Shown here piece after piece: positions 6,373-13,732 of a DNA stretch of 23,701 bases. Under the pieces are notes generated by a model. The model searched no databases. It saw only the letters and a list, made by a program, of their open reading frames with translations, and had not been told where the DNA came from. The stretch spans positions 1 through 23,701 of the IMG/VR virus record IMGVR_UViG_3300025324_000031, one strand, 5' to 3'. The translations under genes and the position numbers were made by a program. This DNA is from a virus. Each line of letters starts with the position of its first letter. Position 1 is the first letter of the stretch.

Positions 6373-8145
6373 ATGGCTGATGAGCTTTTTTCCGCTCCAT
6401 CGGACCTAACACTTATAAATGATCAAGAACTGAGTGCGCTCGAAGATCAGGGCATCGCGGAGTTTGATCGAGTTCGCTCTCTTGAGGAGGTGACTCCGGA
6501 GCGTGTTCAGTACGCTGCTCAGCTTACGTCAGATCTTGACCGAATCAGGGCAGAGCTTGCCGCCCGCGAAGTTCGTGCACAGCGTCTCGCAGAGCAGGAA
6601 CGGGTACGAAACGCAGATCAGATGACAGCTCTAAACGCTCGCGTCCACGGTCCTGAAGAACCTTCTGAGCCTCTTGAGGGCAAGGTCATGGGAAGCGATG
6701 AAATCGCGGAAGCTGCCGCCAAGGGGGTGACTGCCGCTCTGGTTTCTGTCCTTGGTGAAAGGATGATCCCTAAGCGGACCATCGCCTCTCTGTCTGAGAC
6801 TGCCCAGGTTGCCCCGCAGCCTAAGACTCCTCAGACCAAGCTGAGCATCACTGCGAGTGTTGACATTCCTGGCGTTGCTCCGGGCAACAACATCACCACC
6901 CTGAACTCACTAGGAGAGGCGTTCTCCCGTAAGGCTCGCGCGGTTCCTGTCACTCGTTCAGGTTCTACCGACAACGGGCACACGGTTGCCACTATCAGGA
7001 ACAGTTTCGAACATACGGTTGATGACCGTACATCTCCCGCTCAGGTTGAAGAACTGTTTAACCATCTTCTCAGGCCGGAGCTGAAGAATTCCCTCGTTGC
7101 GGGTGGTGGCTGGTGCGCTCCGTCCGAGATTCGATACGACTTCTTCAACATCGCGTGTGAAGATGGTCTAATCGATCTCCCCACCTTCGGTGTGACCCGA
7201 GGCGGTATTCGGTTCCCCGTTTCACCGTCCTTGGCGGATGCCATCGGTGATAACGCCTTTGGTGGATTTGCTGTTCCATTCTCTAACGCTTCGGTTCCGT
7301 TCCTGTGGACGGAAGCCGATGACATCGCTACAGTCACCGGTTCTCCGAACAAGCCTTGCATGAGGGTCCCCTGCCCGGACTTTGATGAAGAACGTCTAGA
7401 GTGCTACGGCATCTGCCTTACAGCCGGTAACCTTACGGATGATGCATATCCGGAAGCAACCCAGAACACTCTTCGTCTTCTGATGTCGGCTCACGCTCAT
7501 GCCATGAACGCGCGTCTTATCGCGCTCATGGTTGCTCAGTCCTCCGCCCCGATTGCTACGGGTGAGTTTGCGGGCGGTGGAACTCCCGCTACCGCTAAGC
7601 CTGCCTATCAGCAGATTCTTTCCGGACTTGCTCTTGGTGCAACGGACTATCGATCCCGATTCGGTATGTGTATCGATGATGTGATCGAGATAGTTGCTCC
7701 TTACTGGCTCAGGGACGTAATCAGGGCTGACCTTGCGTGGCGTACGGGCGTTGATCTGCTGTCCGTTTCGGATGAGATGATCAACGGCTTTTTCGCTGAT
7801 CGAAACCTTCGTGTCCAGTGGGTGAATGACTGGCAGGTTCGGGGTGCGGGTCAGTTCGGTAACGCAACTCCCATGACTGCCTGGCCTACTACGGTTGATG
7901 TCATGATGTATGCGGCTGGTACCTTCCTGCACGGAAACGGTATGAGCCTGGATCTCGGCGTCATTCGTGACTCGGTTCTTAACGCTGAGAACGACTTCAC
8001 TGCTGCGTGGTCTGAAGAGTGTCACCTCATCGCTCGTGTCGGGCATGAGTCTCGTCAGTACCGAATCACGTTCTCTGTGATGGGTGCGACGACTGTTGCC
8101 AACCTGACTCCGGGTACCCACATCGATCCGTTCCCGAATCTCTGA
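6373..8145 (+). CDS. Major capsid protein (HK97-type) with N-terminal delta/scaffold region
   Basis: The protein is 590 residues from ATG 6373, chosen over upstream starts because GGAGGG (6361-6366) lies 6 nt before it. Residues ~1-105 are charged and strongly helical (DLDRIRAELAAREVRAQRLA), as expected for a delta or internal scaffold domain removed by the maturation protease. No separate scaffold gene is seen nearby. The rest (~130-590) is the shell-forming part, containing LVAGGGWCAPSEIRYD, TRGGIRFPVSP and a C-terminal beta-rich stretch. Gene order after the protease supports the call. It is followed after 22 nt by a gene with an excellent RBS, so the downstream genes share its transcript. 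Confidence 0.88.
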   Translation: MADELFSAPSDLTLINDQELSALEDQGIAEFDRVRSLEEVTPERVQYAAQLTSDLDRIRAELAAREVRAQRLAEQERVRNADQMTALNARVHGPEEPSEPLEGKVMGSDEIAEAAAKGVTAALVSVLGERMIPKRTIASLSETAQVAPQPKTPQTKLSITASVDIPGVAPGNNITTLNSLGEAFSRKARAVPVTRSGSTDNGHTVATIRNSFEHTVDDRTSPAQVEELFNHLLRPELKNSLVAGGGWCAPSEIRYDFFNIACEDGLIDLPTFGVTRGGIRFPVSPSLADAIGDNAFGGFAVPFSNASVPFLWTEADDIATVTGSPNKPCMRVPCPDFDEERLECYGICLTAGNLTDDAYPEATQNTLRLLMSAHAHAMNARLIALMVAQSSAPIATGEFAGGGTPATAKPAYQQILSGLALGATDYRSRFGMCIDDVIEIVAPYWLRDVIRADLAWRTGVDLLSVSDEMINGFFADRNLRVQWVNDWQVRGAGQFGNATPMTAWPTTVDVMMYAAGTFLHGNGMSLDLGVIRDSVLNAENDFTAAWSEECHLIARVGHESRQYRITFSVMGATTVANLTPGTHIDPFPNL

Positions 8146-8167
8146 TAAGAAAAGGAGGTGAAGCAAT

Positions 8168-9043
8168 ATGGCCGGTGCACGACCGATTGTTGAACCGCCC
8201 GTATTCTCCTCCCTTCCTTTCGGATTGTGGGATGCGGTTCAAAAACCGGAAGCTCCCGCCCATTGGCAAAACGGAGTTACGTATATCGAGCGTTGCCCGC
8301 GCGGTGATACTACTTATGATGAGTGCGTTTCCGTGACGGGAACGGGCGCGCCCCCGGAGCCTCCTGCAAAGACAGATAATGTCTTTCAGGCGTTCCGGGG
8401 CGCCACGCCCATCACCATCTACGCTCGGTTCGACTGTTCTCCCGTAGGGATCGGAGAAGCTGAAGAAGCAGCAACAGAAGCTCTTTCTCGTTCAGAAAAC
8501 ACACAGCTAGAGGCAGCCTTCTGGACTGGATCGGTTGGAGGCCAAACAGCGGCCTTTCCTCATCTTGCCGCAGATGCTGAGGTAGATGACGCACAGAGCA
8601 TCCTTCTCCAGACTGCTGCGTCTGTCTGCGTCACGGGTGCAGACGTGGCTCATGGACTCGGAGAGCTAGAAAACTGTTTGGCGGATTGTCACTCTGGTCA
8701 GGGAGTTATTCACATTCCTCCGGAAGCGCTACCAACATTCTTCGCATGGAATCTCGCTATTCGTAGAAATGGTGGCCTATTCACTCCTGCCGGTCATCAG
8801 ATCGTGGTGGGCACTGGATATCCCGGGACAGGCCCGGACGGTTCTGCCGCTCCTGCGGGCTTCACGTGGATTTACGCTACGGGACCGATGTTTGGGTACC
8901 GGGGCAACGTTCGTTTTACCACTGCGCGCGAATCTTTCGATCGTGCGGAAAACACACTTCAGATGATTGCAGAGAGAACCTACGTTCTCGGATGGCAATG
9001 TTGTCACTTCGCAGCATTGATCGAGCTTGGCGTATCGACGTAA
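8168..9043 (+). CDS. Probable virion protein next to the capsid gene, function unknown
   Basis: This 291-residue protein is preceded by AAGGAGGTGA (8152-8161), one of the best ribosome sites in the window, which suggests high expression. It has a Pro-rich N-terminus and a helical, acidic centre (GIGEAEEAATEALSRSENTQ). The C-terminal half has VIHIPPEALPTFFAWN, GGLFTPAGHQIVVGTGYPG and WIYATGP. Cys residues are frequent. This C-terminal half faintly recalls HK97-fold capsid proteins, so a second capsid-like or decoration protein is possible, but this is a guess from pattern. Its position between capsid and tail protein argues for a structural role. Confidence 0.65.
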   Translation: MAGARPIVEPPVFSSLPFGLWDAVQKPEAPAHWQNGVTYIERCPRGDTTYDECVSVTGTGAPPEPPAKTDNVFQAFRGATPITIYARFDCSPVGIGEAEEAATEALSRSENTQLEAAFWTGSVGGQTAAFPHLAADAEVDDAQSILLQTAASVCVTGADVAHGLGELENCLADCHSGQGVIHIPPEALPTFFAWNLAIRRNGGLFTPAGHQIVVGTGYPGTGPDGSAAPAGFTWIYATGPMFGYRGNVRFTTARESFDRAENTLQMIAERTYVLGWQCCHFAALIELGVST

Positions 9044-9055
9044 TGGGTAGGCATC

Positions 9056-9745
9056 ATGGCTAATTCAACGTGCGCAACTCCCATTAAGGGAACGCACATG
9101 CGCATCATTGCGCTTGACGTCTGTGGCGTACCTATTACCGGTACGGGCAGTCTAGTTATCGTTACCAAGGGATTTGTTCAGGTCTCACAGGCTCCGCAAT
9201 ACCAAGAGGGAGAGGAATTCTTCGAGCGTACTGCGGATGGTACTCCCTGCGTAAATCAGAGAGACGACGCCACTCTCACAAGGATGCAGCTTACGATTGA
9301 TTTCTGTGAAATTAACGTGTTGGGTGCTTCCTGGATCATTTCCGCTCGAAACCTTGTTTCCGGAGGACCTATCACAGGATCGGGTACAGCTACTGGGTTT
9401 GCTGTGGCGGAAGGCAATTCAGTCAACCGTTTCTCGCTTGAAGTCTGGCAGGAAGTTGCTGGCTCCGGAGCGTGTGACGCAGAGGGTAACCAGCGATTCA
9501 TCTACAATGCGTGGCCGAACGTGGGCGCTTCTCAAATTGGTGAGTACGCCATTGAGAATGGTCGCAGTACTCTTCAGGTAATCAGCGAAACCAGAGGTGC
9601 AGCGGCTGTTTGGGATACGCTTATCGGCGCTCCCTGGCTCCCTGCGGGAGAATTCGTTGATACCGATGAGCATTGGCTGTGGAACGTGACAACCGAACCT
9701 CCGCCAACAATCATGTGTAATTCAACTGAGCTAGTTCCGGCATAA
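9056..9745 (+). CDS. Probable major tail (tube) protein
   Basis: This 229-residue protein is beta-rich. It includes PQYQEGEEFFERTADGTPCV, then MQLTIDFCEINVLGASWIIS, a Gly-rich turn, and FSLEVWQEVAG followed by FIYNAWPNVG. The pattern of an N-terminal tube-like sheet, a central loop and the late P-N-V/G-E-Y-A segment fits actinophage tail tube proteins, which stack around the tape measure to form the tail. It lies 12 nt after the previous gene and overlaps the next stop-to-start (TAATG at 9743-9747). It comes before, not after, the connector genes, which is a less common order. A decoration protein is the main alternative. Confidence 0.6.
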   Translation: MANSTCATPIKGTHMRIIALDVCGVPITGTGSLVIVTKGFVQVSQAPQYQEGEEFFERTADGTPCVNQRDDATLTRMQLTIDFCEINVLGASWIISARNLVSGGPITGSGTATGFAVAEGNSVNRFSLEVWQEVAGSGACDAEGNQRFIYNAWPNVGASQIGEYAIENGRSTLQVISETRGAAAVWDTLIGAPWLPAGEFVDTDEHWLWNVTTEPPPTIMCNSTELVPA

Positions 9746-10248
9746 TGGCTACACTTCTTGAAGCGCATAGCGCGGTTCCTGATCCACACGGGGACCGCGC
9801 TTATGCGGATGCGCGCTTTATTCCCATAGATGGAGATGTAGTAAATAAGTCTCGTACCGTAGATAAGTCTGAAGACTTGTCCAGGCAAACAACTTCTCTA
9901 TCCGATGACCCGGATTTGTCACAAAGCATAGAAGCAAACGCGCGATACGCTTTCACTACATTCCTAAGCGTTGATGGAGATACTACAGCAGGAATCACTT
10001 TCGGCTTCTCAGTTCCTGAGGGGGTGACAGGTTTTTGGGGGCAGGGGTCTAGAAATAATAGGCTAGCTTTTTCTGAAACTAGTACAGCCATTATTTCTGC
10101 CTCTGGTATAACTTTGACTTTGTCGGGCTCGATTATCGTAGGGGAAAACTCCGGTTCTTTCTCTCTTCGGTGGGCTCAAACCCAAACCGGTTCTACCCCT
10201 TTGTTCATCAGAGCGGGTTCCTGGCTTAGGCTTATGAGGACTGTTTAA
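9745..10248 (+). CDS. Fibre-like or decoration virion protein
   Basis: This 167-residue protein has an N-terminal segment with [17 protein letters not shown], a pattern I associate with short virion attachment domains. A Ser/Thr/Gly-rich beta-sandwich follows ([20 protein letters not shown], then [20 protein letters not shown]). It overlaps the upstream gene by one base and sits 1 nt before the next gene, so it is translated with them. Composition and position suggest an exposed fibre or decoration subunit. No enzymatic motif is seen. Confidence 0.55.
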   Translation: MATLLEAHSAVPDPHGDRAYADARFIPIDGDVVNKSRTVDKSEDLSRQTTSLSDDPDLSQSIEANARYAFTTFLSVDGDTTAGITFGFSVPEGVTGFWGQGSRNNRLAFSETSTAIISASGITLTLSGSIIVGENSGSFSLRWAQTQTGSTPLFIRAGSWLRLMRTV

Positions 10249-10249
10249 A

Positions 10250-11443
10250 ATGCCTCTAGCTCAATATCGAGATTCTTACTGGTTTCCGAGCGGAATTCTC
10301 GCAGCTAATGTGGAAGCCCGAGTATTCCCTCTCAGTTCTTCTGCACTTGCTCAATTGTGGACTGACGTAACCGGAACTACTGCGCTGCCTAATCCGCTTT
10401 TCACCAATGGTGCGGGAGTTCTTGAATTCTGGGCAGAAGAGGGTGAATACTGGATACACATCGATACTGAGTCATTTAGAGTTCAGGTCGGCTCTCCTGA
10501 CGTAGATGTATTCGAAGTAGCATCCGCCACCCTTAGTACCGGAGTTCTATGGGGTGGCTCTATGTTGGTAAATGCAGGGAACCCTCTAGCGGTAGACGTA
10601 GATGCGCTAGTCGGGTACGTAGTAGACGTCCTAACAGATCCCGTTAGACCGACAATCAGACGCGTATCTGCTCCTGCTCAAACCGTCGTTCTAGACGCTG
10701 CTGCTCAAGCTAGGACGCTTACTTGGTTCGTGATGGACGCTAACGGCGTCTTGACTCAACAAGCCGCGCGCCCCGGTAACGTACAAGCAAGAACTCATAT
10801 AGTTCTTGGTATCGTGGCCCAAGCAGCGGGCGCCATTTATGAAATCGAAGCACAACCTGTCATCCTTGCTCAACCAGGAAATCAGTATTTTGATCTAGTA
10901 GAATCTTTGAGACCGTTCAACATTTCAGGTAATGTAGTTTCACCAAATGGCGCTAACCTAATGTTGAACGTCTCGGCAGGCACAGCTTATGCTAGAGCTT
11001 TCAACCATTTTCTTAGTGGCGTTTTGACAAACAATCCCCACGTTGCATCTTCTGCGGGTCAAAGTCCTGCGCAGTGGCGATACTCGCTTAGAAACACGGT
11101 AGTTTTTCCTCCGCTTACTAATCTTGTTGATCGTGCTAATTATGATCTAAATGGCGTTCTTACGCCTGTAGGAGGAGGAGCCAATACCAGTACGGTTCAA
11201 CGAGTGTGGCATTTTCCAACTACGATCCCAGCCAACGAGTTTGCCATTCAGTACGGGCAGAGCACGTATTCTAGTCTGTCTGCTGCTATAAATGCTATCG
11301 GCTCAGGAACATTCGTGCCGCACCCTGAACTAAGTGCAGCCGGAGTTCTTGTTGCTTATATAGCTGTTACTCGTACAGCTACTAACCTGTCGGATCCAAC
11401 ACAGGCTATGATCATAACCCCAGGAAAGTTCGCCACCCCCTAG
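10250..11443 (+). CDS. Fibre-like virion protein
   Basis: This 397-residue protein has an N-terminal domain (~1-90) of the kind that caps phage fibres and baseplate proteins: [34 protein letters not shown], then YWIHID. A middle beta domain (~95-205) follows, and then a C-terminal domain (~215-397) rich in small residues with [15 protein letters not shown] and [20 protein letters not shown]. No coiled coil or enzyme motif is obvious. It is probably a host-contact or head/neck fibre. Its place between the tail protein and the head-to-tail adaptor makes a neck or capsid fibre as likely as a tail-tip one. Confidence 0.6.
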   Translation: MPLAQYRDSYWFPSGILAANVEARVFPLSSSALAQLWTDVTGTTALPNPLFTNGAGVLEFWAEEGEYWIHIDTESFRVQVGSPDVDVFEVASATLSTGVLWGGSMLVNAGNPLAVDVDALVGYVVDVLTDPVRPTIRRVSAPAQTVVLDAAAQARTLTWFVMDANGVLTQQAARPGNVQARTHIVLGIVAQAAGAIYEIEAQPVILAQPGNQYFDLVESLRPFNISGNVVSPNGANLMLNVSAGTAYARAFNHFLSGVLTNNPHVASSAGQSPAQWRYSLRNTVVFPPLTNLVDRANYDLNGVLTPVGGGANTSTVQRVWHFPTTIPANEFAIQYGQSTYSSLSAAINAIGSGTFVPHPELSAAGVLVAYIAVTRTATNLSDPTQAMIITPGKFATP

Positions 11444-11451
11444 GAGTAGTC

Positions 11452-12288
11452 ATGCCGGTTATCAATCCGACTACTCCCACAGGAACGCCTCCGGGGCAGG
11501 GAGCAGACTTCGGACCGTGCCAGAATTGGCCGTACGTCCTCACGTGCGATATCCCTATAGAGGCTGCCCCGATCACCGGCTACGCCATTAGCATGGCGAC
11601 GGATCTTCTCTGGTCTATGACCGGAATGCGATTCGGTCTGTGCACCATAACACTTCGTCCATGTAGACGAGAGTGCTTCGACCCATGGCCCGACGACTGG
11701 CGTATGTGGCCTGCTTCCGGCACCTTTCCTCAGCCTGCGTTGATTGCTGGCCAGTGGTTCAATCTCGTCTGCGGGGGATGCCCGGGTACGTGCTCATGCT
11801 CCTCTGTCTCTGAGTTCCGCCTGCCCTCTCCGGTTCACCAAATCGTAGACATCACTATCGATGGAACACCGCTTGTTACCGGCGCTTACCGCGTGGACAA
11901 CAACCGGCTGGTGGTTCGTGAGGATGGGGGCACTTGGCCTCTGTGCAACGATCTGAGCGCCCCGGACGGAGCAGAAGGCACCTGGACAGTCACAGCTGTT
12001 TTCGGGGAGCCTGTGCCCGATGGAGCGGCTTTGGCCATGGGCGAACTCATATGCGAAATCATCCGTGGCGCACTCGGCGGTGACTGTCGCCTACCGGCTG
12101 GTGTGCAGCAGCTTGTCAGGCAGGGCGTAACGATTCAGTTCCCGGATGTGGGGGAGCTGTTCAGGCAAGGGAGAACCGGTCTCTACCTTGTAGACATGTT
12201 TATCAACACGTGGAATCCCTACGGGCTCAGACAGAAGTCCAGAACGTATAGGGTGGATCAGCCCGAGGTTCGGAGAACGAATACATAG
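11452..12288 (+). CDS. Head-to-tail adaptor (connector) protein
   Basis: This 278-residue protein has a Cys-rich first half (residues to about 125). The second half is typical of actinophage adaptors: SPVHQIVDITIDGTPL, AYRVDNNRLVVREDGG, TWTVTAVFGEPVPDGA, a helical segment, then DCRLPAGVQQLVRQGV. Such proteins form the ring under the portal. A short AGGAGT ribosome site precedes ATG 11452. The gene ends directly at a 40-bp palindrome carrying a parS-like core. It closes the capsid-to-adaptor transcript. Confidence 0.75.
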   Translation: MPVINPTTPTGTPPGQGADFGPCQNWPYVLTCDIPIEAAPITGYAISMATDLLWSMTGMRFGLCTITLRPCRRECFDPWPDDWRMWPASGTFPQPALIAGQWFNLVCGGCPGTCSCSSVSEFRLPSPVHQIVDITIDGTPLVTGAYRVDNNRLVVREDGGTWPLCNDLSAPDGAEGTWTVTAVFGEPVPDGAALAMGELICEIIRGALGGDCRLPAGVQQLVRQGVTIQFPDVGELFRQGRTGLYLVDMFINTWNPYGLRQKSRTYRVDQPEVRRTNT

Positions 12289-12328
12289 CTAAGGGCCCTA
12301 TGTTTCACGTGAAACGTAGGGCCCTTAG
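12289..12328. terminator. 40-bp palindromic, bidirectional terminator containing a parS-like site
   Basis: The left arm (12289-12308) and right arm (12309-12328) are reverse complements over 20 bp with a single mismatch that can pair as G-U. The arms begin CTAAGGGCCCTA and meet in GTTTCAC/GTGAAAC. It starts at the base after the adaptor stop codon and lies 7 nt past the stop of the opposite-strand gene at 12336, so it can terminate both. Confidence 0.75.
12302..12315. promoter_or_regulatory. parS-like centromere site 1
   Basis: GTTTCACGTGAAAC is an exact 14-bp match to the chromosomal parS core bound by ParB in Streptomyces and other bacteria. The flanking bases are T on the left and G on the right (the 16-bp consensus has A on the right). 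It lies at the centre of the hairpin at 12289-12328. Actual binding by ParB is inferred from the match alone. Confidence 0.6.
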
Positions 12329-12335
12329 CGTTTGA

Positions 12336-12545
12336 TCACTGGCCCCAAACCTTAGGCAGTCTGTTGTCCCACATCTCCCCAGGCAGAGTCTTCAGCCACT
12401 GAGCAACCATCTCGGCAGCTTCGCCAGCATCGCACGGGGGCTCTTCCCCTCGATCGGTAAAGCGCTGCGTCCAAAACTCGACCATCGTTCCTGCTGCGTC
12501 CAAAAGCTCAGCCGCTACAGCTTGCTTTGTCTCACGCTTGCCCAC
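12336..12545 (-). CDS. Small hypothetical protein (opposite-strand cassette)
   Basis: The gene encodes 69 residues and starts with GTG 12545 behind GAGAGGA. The protein is largely helical (AVAAELLDAAGTMVEFW, then AGEAAEMVAQWLKTLPGEMW) with two Trp-rich ends. No family is recognised. It has its own promoter at 12577-12605, shares the 20-bp promoter element with the gene at 5993-6181, and ends at the palindromic terminator with the parS-like core. It is a stand-alone cassette between the adaptor gene and the holin-like gene. Confidence 0.7.
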   Translation of the reverse strand: MGKRETKQAVAAELLDAAGTMVEFWTQRFTDRGEEPPCDAGEAAEMVAQWLKTLPGEMWDNRLPKVWGQ

Positions 12546-12566
12546 GGTCTTTGTTCCTCTCGATCA

Positions 12567-12586
12567 ATTTAGCTAAAGCCTACCGG
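12567..12586. repeat. 20-bp promoter element, copy 2 (possible operator)
   Basis: This is an exact second copy of the element at 6207-6226, including the TTTAGCTAAA palindrome (12568-12577), again overlapping the -10 and start region of a minus-strand promoter. Confidence 0.65.
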
Positions 12587-12605
12587 TCAATACTAGGACT
12601 GTCAA
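12577..12605 (-). promoter_or_regulatory. Promoter of the 12336-12545 gene
   Basis: On the minus strand the -35 is the consensus TTGACA (12605-12600), followed by a 17-bp spacer and the -10 TAGGCT (12582-12577). Confidence 0.8.
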
Positions 12606-12618
12606 GTACACTGAAGAG

Positions 12619-12861
12619 ATGAGGCGTACTACCCGAAGAACTGCGTACACTGTAATTCAGGCAGCCATCGGACTTATCATAGCCTTCCCTATCCTGATAG
12701 ACGCTGCGGGCGTCTCCGAAACACTGCCTGGCATAGGCGTTGCATTGGCTGTGTCTGGTTTTACAACTCGACTTATGGACATCCCCCAAGTTCAAAGCCT
12801 ACTAGCGCATCTCGGTTTGTGTGACAGCGAACACTGCGGAAGAGGAGAAGACGAGGAATGA
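12619..12861 (+). CDS. Holin-like small membrane protein
   Basis: This 80-residue protein has a basic N-terminus (MRRTTRRTAYT), one clear membrane segment (about residues 12-33, IQAAIGLIIAFPILIDAAG), a second weaker one (about 37-53, GIGVALAVSGFTTRLM), and an acidic tail with DSEHCGRGEDEE. This layout fits small phage holins, which permeabilise the membrane and release the lysin. It sits 10 kb upstream of the amidase, inside the connector region, which is unusual for a holin. It overlaps the next gene by 4 nt (ATGA), so the two are translated together. Another membrane role is possible. Confidence 0.6.
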   Translation: MRRTTRRTAYTVIQAAIGLIIAFPILIDAAGVSETLPGIGVALAVSGFTTRLMDIPQVQSLLAHLGLCDSEHCGRGEDEE

Positions 12862-13367
12862 TTTCAGGACCAACTAAATGGTATGTCCTAGCCGAATCTT
12901 TGAGGCAAGCTATTCATAACGATTTGACCGTGAAACCCGATCGTTCAGGCGTAGTCCCTGCTGCGATTGCCTGGGATGAGTGCGACTGTGGTCTTCTAGC
13001 AGTCACCTACGCTCAGATCTACCCAAGCGAGGTTTTCCCAGACTTGCTAAACAACCCTTCGGGCAACTGTGACGCGAGCGTAGAAGTTGGCGAACTTATC
13101 ATCCAACTGATTCGCTGCGCTCCTAACCCTGGCACCGATCCTCTAGGAAACGACCTAGCCCCTTCCGTTTCTGCTCTGGACACTTCAGCACAAGAGATTC
13201 TACGGGACGCTTATGAATTGATCACGTCCGTCAGAACTACTCTCTGTCAGTTCGAGGACGACAGAGACATTTCTGCCTACCTTCTTCGTCCACTAGTCCC
13301 CCAGGGTCCTTCGGGTGGATGCGTAGGCAACGAACTGAGAGTGTTTGTCGGTCTACTGAGGGGATGA
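12858..13367 (+). CDS. Tail-terminator-like / connector protein
   Basis: This 169-residue protein resembles actinophage tail terminator or stopper proteins. It has GVVPAAIAWDECDCGLLAVT, YPSEVFPDL, a helical region (EVGELIIQLIRCAPNPG), and a C-terminal beta strand ending GNELRVFVGLLRG. Such a ring closes the top of the tail tube and joins it to the head. Its place after the adaptor and before the neck protein supports this. It is translated from an ATGA overlap with the holin-like gene and ends 1 nt before the second palindromic terminator. Confidence 0.65.
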   Translation: MISGPTKWYVLAESLRQAIHNDLTVKPDRSGVVPAAIAWDECDCGLLAVTYAQIYPSEVFPDLLNNPSGNCDASVEVGELIIQLIRCAPNPGTDPLGNDLAPSVSALDTSAQEILRDAYELITSVRTTLCQFEDDRDISAYLLRPLVPQGPSGGCVGNELRVFVGLLRG

Positions 13368-13368
13368 G

Positions 13369-13428
13369 CAAGGGGCTATGTTCCTCAGAACACGCTAGCG
13401 CGTGTTTCACGTGAAACATAGCCCCTTG
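13369..13428. terminator. Compound hairpin, bidirectional terminator containing a perfect parS
   Basis: The outer arms CAAGGGGCTATGTT (13369-13382) and AACATAGCCCCTTG (13415-13428) pair perfectly. Inside, AACACGC (13389-13395) pairs with GCGTGTT (13400-13406) as a second hairpin that competes with the parS palindrome for the same bases. The element lies between the stops of two convergent genes (13367 and 13433). Confidence 0.7.
13403..13418. promoter_or_regulatory. parS-like centromere site 2 (perfect 16-mer)
   Basis: TGTTTCACGTGAAACA is a perfect 16-bp palindrome and a full match to the bacterial parS consensus. It is 1.1 kb from the first copy and again lies within a hairpin at a convergent gene junction. 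Binding by a host ParB is an inference. Confidence 0.65.
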
Positions 13429-13432
13429 AAAG

Positions 13433-13654
13433 TCAGAGCATGTCTTTGACCCTAAGAGGAAGCCCAATCATACGGTCTGGTGTGAACGGGCCAGCTTCAT
13501 TACCCGCATCCGTACGAATGGTGAAGCTGACTTCCAAGACACGAACGAGGTAGCCAGTGATACAACCCAAGGCGTTATCCCATTCGATAGCGATCCTCAA
13601 GTCTTCGCCCGGAGCGAGGCTGTTCTTCATCTCGCGAAGCTTCTCAATATCCAT
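13433..13654 (-). CDS. Small hypothetical protein
   Basis: The gene encodes 73 residues starting MDIEKLREMKNSLAPGEDLR. ATG 13654 is chosen because AGGGAGA lies just upstream. An earlier in-frame ATG at 13669 overlaps that ribosome site. A helical start is followed by beta strands (LRIAIEW, CITGYLVRVLEVSFTIR), suggesting a small beta-barrel-like fold. It has its own promoter at 13687-13715 and a conserved leader, and is the last of a four-gene minus-strand island. Its function is unknown. Confidence 0.65.
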   Translation of the reverse strand: MDIEKLREMKNSLAPGEDLRIAIEWDNALGCITGYLVRVLEVSFTIRTDAGNEAGPFTPDRMIGLPLRVKDML

Positions 13655-13686
13655 TATTCTCCCTTTCATCTGTGTTCCTGCTCCTA

Positions 13687-13715
13687 AGCATACAGAAGGC
13701 CCAGAGTTTTGTCTA
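13687..13715 (-). promoter_or_regulatory. Promoter of the 13433-13654 gene, embedded in a terminator
   Basis: On the minus strand TAGACA (13715-13710) is followed by 17 bp and TATGCT (13692-13687). The -35 and spacer lie inside the hairpin at 13698-13725 that ends the preceding minus-strand gene. Downstream lies the leader shared with the genes at 14160 and 15443. Confidence 0.6.
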
Positions 13716-13725
13716 TCTCTGGGCC
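13698..13725 (-). terminator. Terminator of the 13733-13954 gene
   Basis: GGCCCAGAG pairs with CTCTGGGCC (13725-13717 with 13706-13698 on the minus strand) around a 10-nt loop, and is followed by TTCTGTATGC, like the tails of the other GGCCC hairpins at 83-116 and 5923-5966. Confidence 0.65.
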
Positions 13726-13732
13726 AGTCTGC

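Noticed and set aside
7396-8166. A 256-residue open frame on the minus strand
   Set aside because: It lies wholly antisense to the capsid gene, has shadow-like composition and has no promoter or ribosome site.
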